Origin: Nitrososphaerota archaeon
GTDB taxonomy: Archaea > Thermoproteota > Nitrososphaeria > Nitrososphaerales > UBA57
DNA: 6,057 nt
Direction of reading: 5' to 3'
NCBI GenBank assembly: GCA_016180375.1
Contig: JACPBJ010000087.1
Coordinates: 1 to 6,057, forward strand
The position numbers and the translations under genes were made by a program. Below the pieces are notes generated by a model. The model was given only the letters and a program-made list of their open reading frames with translations, did no database searches and was not told the DNA's origin. Positions 4,949 through 6,057 of the stretch are shown piece after piece (positions within the stretch are counted from its first letter, which is position 1; every line of letters starts with the position of its first letter).

Positions 4949-6057
4949 GTGTCATCAAAAAAGCGTCTGAGCCCTTCCCAGCAGAACAACCAAGGAGCAG
5001 CCGGCATGATTAGAAGACTCGTAGCAAGTTCACTGGGACCGAAGGGTCTCAGCAAGATTGTAACTAATGATATGGGCGACATATTCTTCGCTTCTGAGTG
5101 CGCGATGATGCTTGAGAAAGCTAACTATAAACATCCTATTGCAAAGATGATGTTCGACCTCGCAAAGGGAATCAATGCCAGATACGGCGACGGCTCAGCG
5201 ACGGCAGTTCTGCTCGCCTGTGCCCTGATTGAAGAAGGTTTTGATCTTGTGGAGCAGGGAATAAGCCCAAGCATGACTATTGAGGCGTATGAAAAGGCGC
5301 GCGACGAATCGATAGATTTTCTAGAAGACCTAAGAATAAATGCGGGCAAAGCATTCTTATTCAGAGCGATCTCTACATCCCTCTCATCAAAAATTCCAAT
5401 GGAAGAGACTAATCACGTTGCTAATGTCATAAATTCGGCTGTAGAGCACGTTTGGAGGAAAGGGGAGAATTTTGATGCAGAACTTATCAAAACAATTGCG
5501 AAAGAAGGAGGTTCTGTCCTCGAGAGTAAGGTCATAGAGGGAATTGGAATAGATACAGAGGTTATCAGTGGAAGAATGCCCTCCGCCGTAAGAGATGCGC
5601 GCATTGCCATAGTTGAAGAGCTCTTTGATGTTCGCAAGACAAAGTTCAATGCTGAAGTAAGGATCAATGATGCATCTTCAATTGGCGCGTTGCAAAGGGC
5701 GGAGAATGACATGGTTGCTGAAATGGTTAGAAATGTGATTGATTCTGGCGCGAATGTGCTTTTGACTCACAAAGGCATTGAAGAGCCGGCCCCCAGCATG
5801 CTCGTCGATCATAACATTCTTGTAGCAAGAAGGGTCGGAGGAGTCGATCTTAGGAGGATATCAAAGGCGACTGGCGCGAAGATAGTCTATTCTTCTAGCG
5901 AGCTTTCAAAGGAACATCTGGGTTTTGCATCTTTAGTAGAGGAGAGAGCATTGGGAGGAGATAAATGGCTATTCATCGATGGATGCAAAGATCCTAGAGC
6001 AGTCTCCATACTGATGCGTTCGGGGAGTCAGAGAAGTGCTGATCATTTGGAGAATCT
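4949..6057 (+). CDS. Divergent group II chaperonin (thermosome/CCT-like) subunit, 3' end cut by the window
   Basis: Group II chaperonins are ATP-driven double-ring folding machines in the archaeal cytosol. About 369 of an expected 530-550 codons are present, and the frame is open to the window end. Family landmarks, numbered from GTG 4949, are LGPKG (29-33), KHPIAKMM (61-68), YGDGSATAVLLA (79-90), KEGGSVLESKVIEGI at the return to the intermediate domain, RMPSAVRDARIAIVEE, the apical segment VRINDASSIGAL, SGANVLLTHKGI, VARRVGGVDLRRISKATGA and FIDGCKDPRAVSILMRSGS. Oddities are a short N-terminus (LGPKG at 29, usually around 45), SECAM where most subunits have NDGAT (the acidic residue becomes Glu, E50), and GDGSA in place of GDGTT. 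The catalytic-region Asp D81 is kept. The second catalytic Asp lies beyond the window. Starts possible are TTG 4943, GTG 4949, or ATG 5006, which has GGAG eight bases upstream. I prefer 4949 because residues 14-28 still align with helix 1 of the family. It is probably a specialised paralogue rather than the main thermosome subunit. Confidence 0.9.
   Translation, partial: MSSKKRLSPSQQNNQGAAGMIRRLVASSLGPKGLSKIVTNDMGDIFFASECAMMLEKANYKHPIAKMMFDLAKGINARYGDGSATAVLLACALIEEGFDLVEQGISPSMTIEAYEKARDESIDFLEDLRINAGKAFLFRAISTSLSSKIPMEETNHVANVINSAVEHVWRKGENFDAELIKTIAKEGGSVLESKVIEGIGIDTEVISGRMPSAVRDARIAIVEELFDVRKTKFNAEVRINDASSIGALQRAENDMVAEMVRNVIDSGANVLLTHKGIEEPAPSMLVDHNILVARRVGGVDLRRISKATGAKIVYSSSELSKEHLGFASLVEERALGGDKWLFIDGCKDPRAVSILMRSGSQRSADHLEN

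Noticed and set aside
5125..5712. Leftward open frames opposite the chaperonin gene
   Set aside because: The opposite strand encodes continuous chaperonin homology. These products are serine-rich shadows without motifs.

Overview
The window looks archaeal. The strongest evidence is a group II chaperonin (thermosome-type) gene running off the right edge. Supporting signs are TTG and GTG starts, two first-of-unit genes with A/T-rich TATA-like boxes about 30 bp upstream and no Shine-Dalgarno sequence (the leaderless pattern), and very tight gene packing. The base composition is moderate. A TACK-group archaeon is a reasonable guess, but nothing here fixes the lineage.

Layout. Positions 1-396 (+) hold a small three-helix membrane protein of unknown role. 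It meets a leftward gene at 393-1013 (-) that joins an N-terminal ribbon-helix-helix (RHH) DNA-binding segment to about 150 residues I do not recognise. The two stop codons share one CTAG. A 130-bp divergent intergenic region (1014-1143) carries two separate perfect inverted repeats. One (1015-1038) lies directly against the RHH start codon. The other (1079-1104) lies upstream of the rightward gene. Rightward from 1144 are a ParB-family DNA-binding protein and two sugar-type (CUT1, MalF/MalG-like) ABC permeases, with gaps of 10 and 2 bp, so they probably form one operon. The matching MalK/UgpC-type ATPase (3798-4874) is convergent to the permeases and again shares a CTAG stop overlap. It is transcribed divergently from a shortened, sequence-divergent thermosome-like gene (4949 to the window end).

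How the parts may work together (inference). The two permeases and the ATPase can form the membrane core of an importer for a sugar or similar solute. The substrate-binding protein is not in the window. The ParB-like protein has no ParA partner here and sits in the transporter operon, so a local transcription-regulator role is more likely than chromosome partitioning. The RHH protein probably represses itself through the inverted repeat that covers its start region, and may also control the ParB-permease operon through the second repeat. This two-regulator divergent switch in front of a transporter is the most interesting part of the window, followed by the atypical chaperonin.
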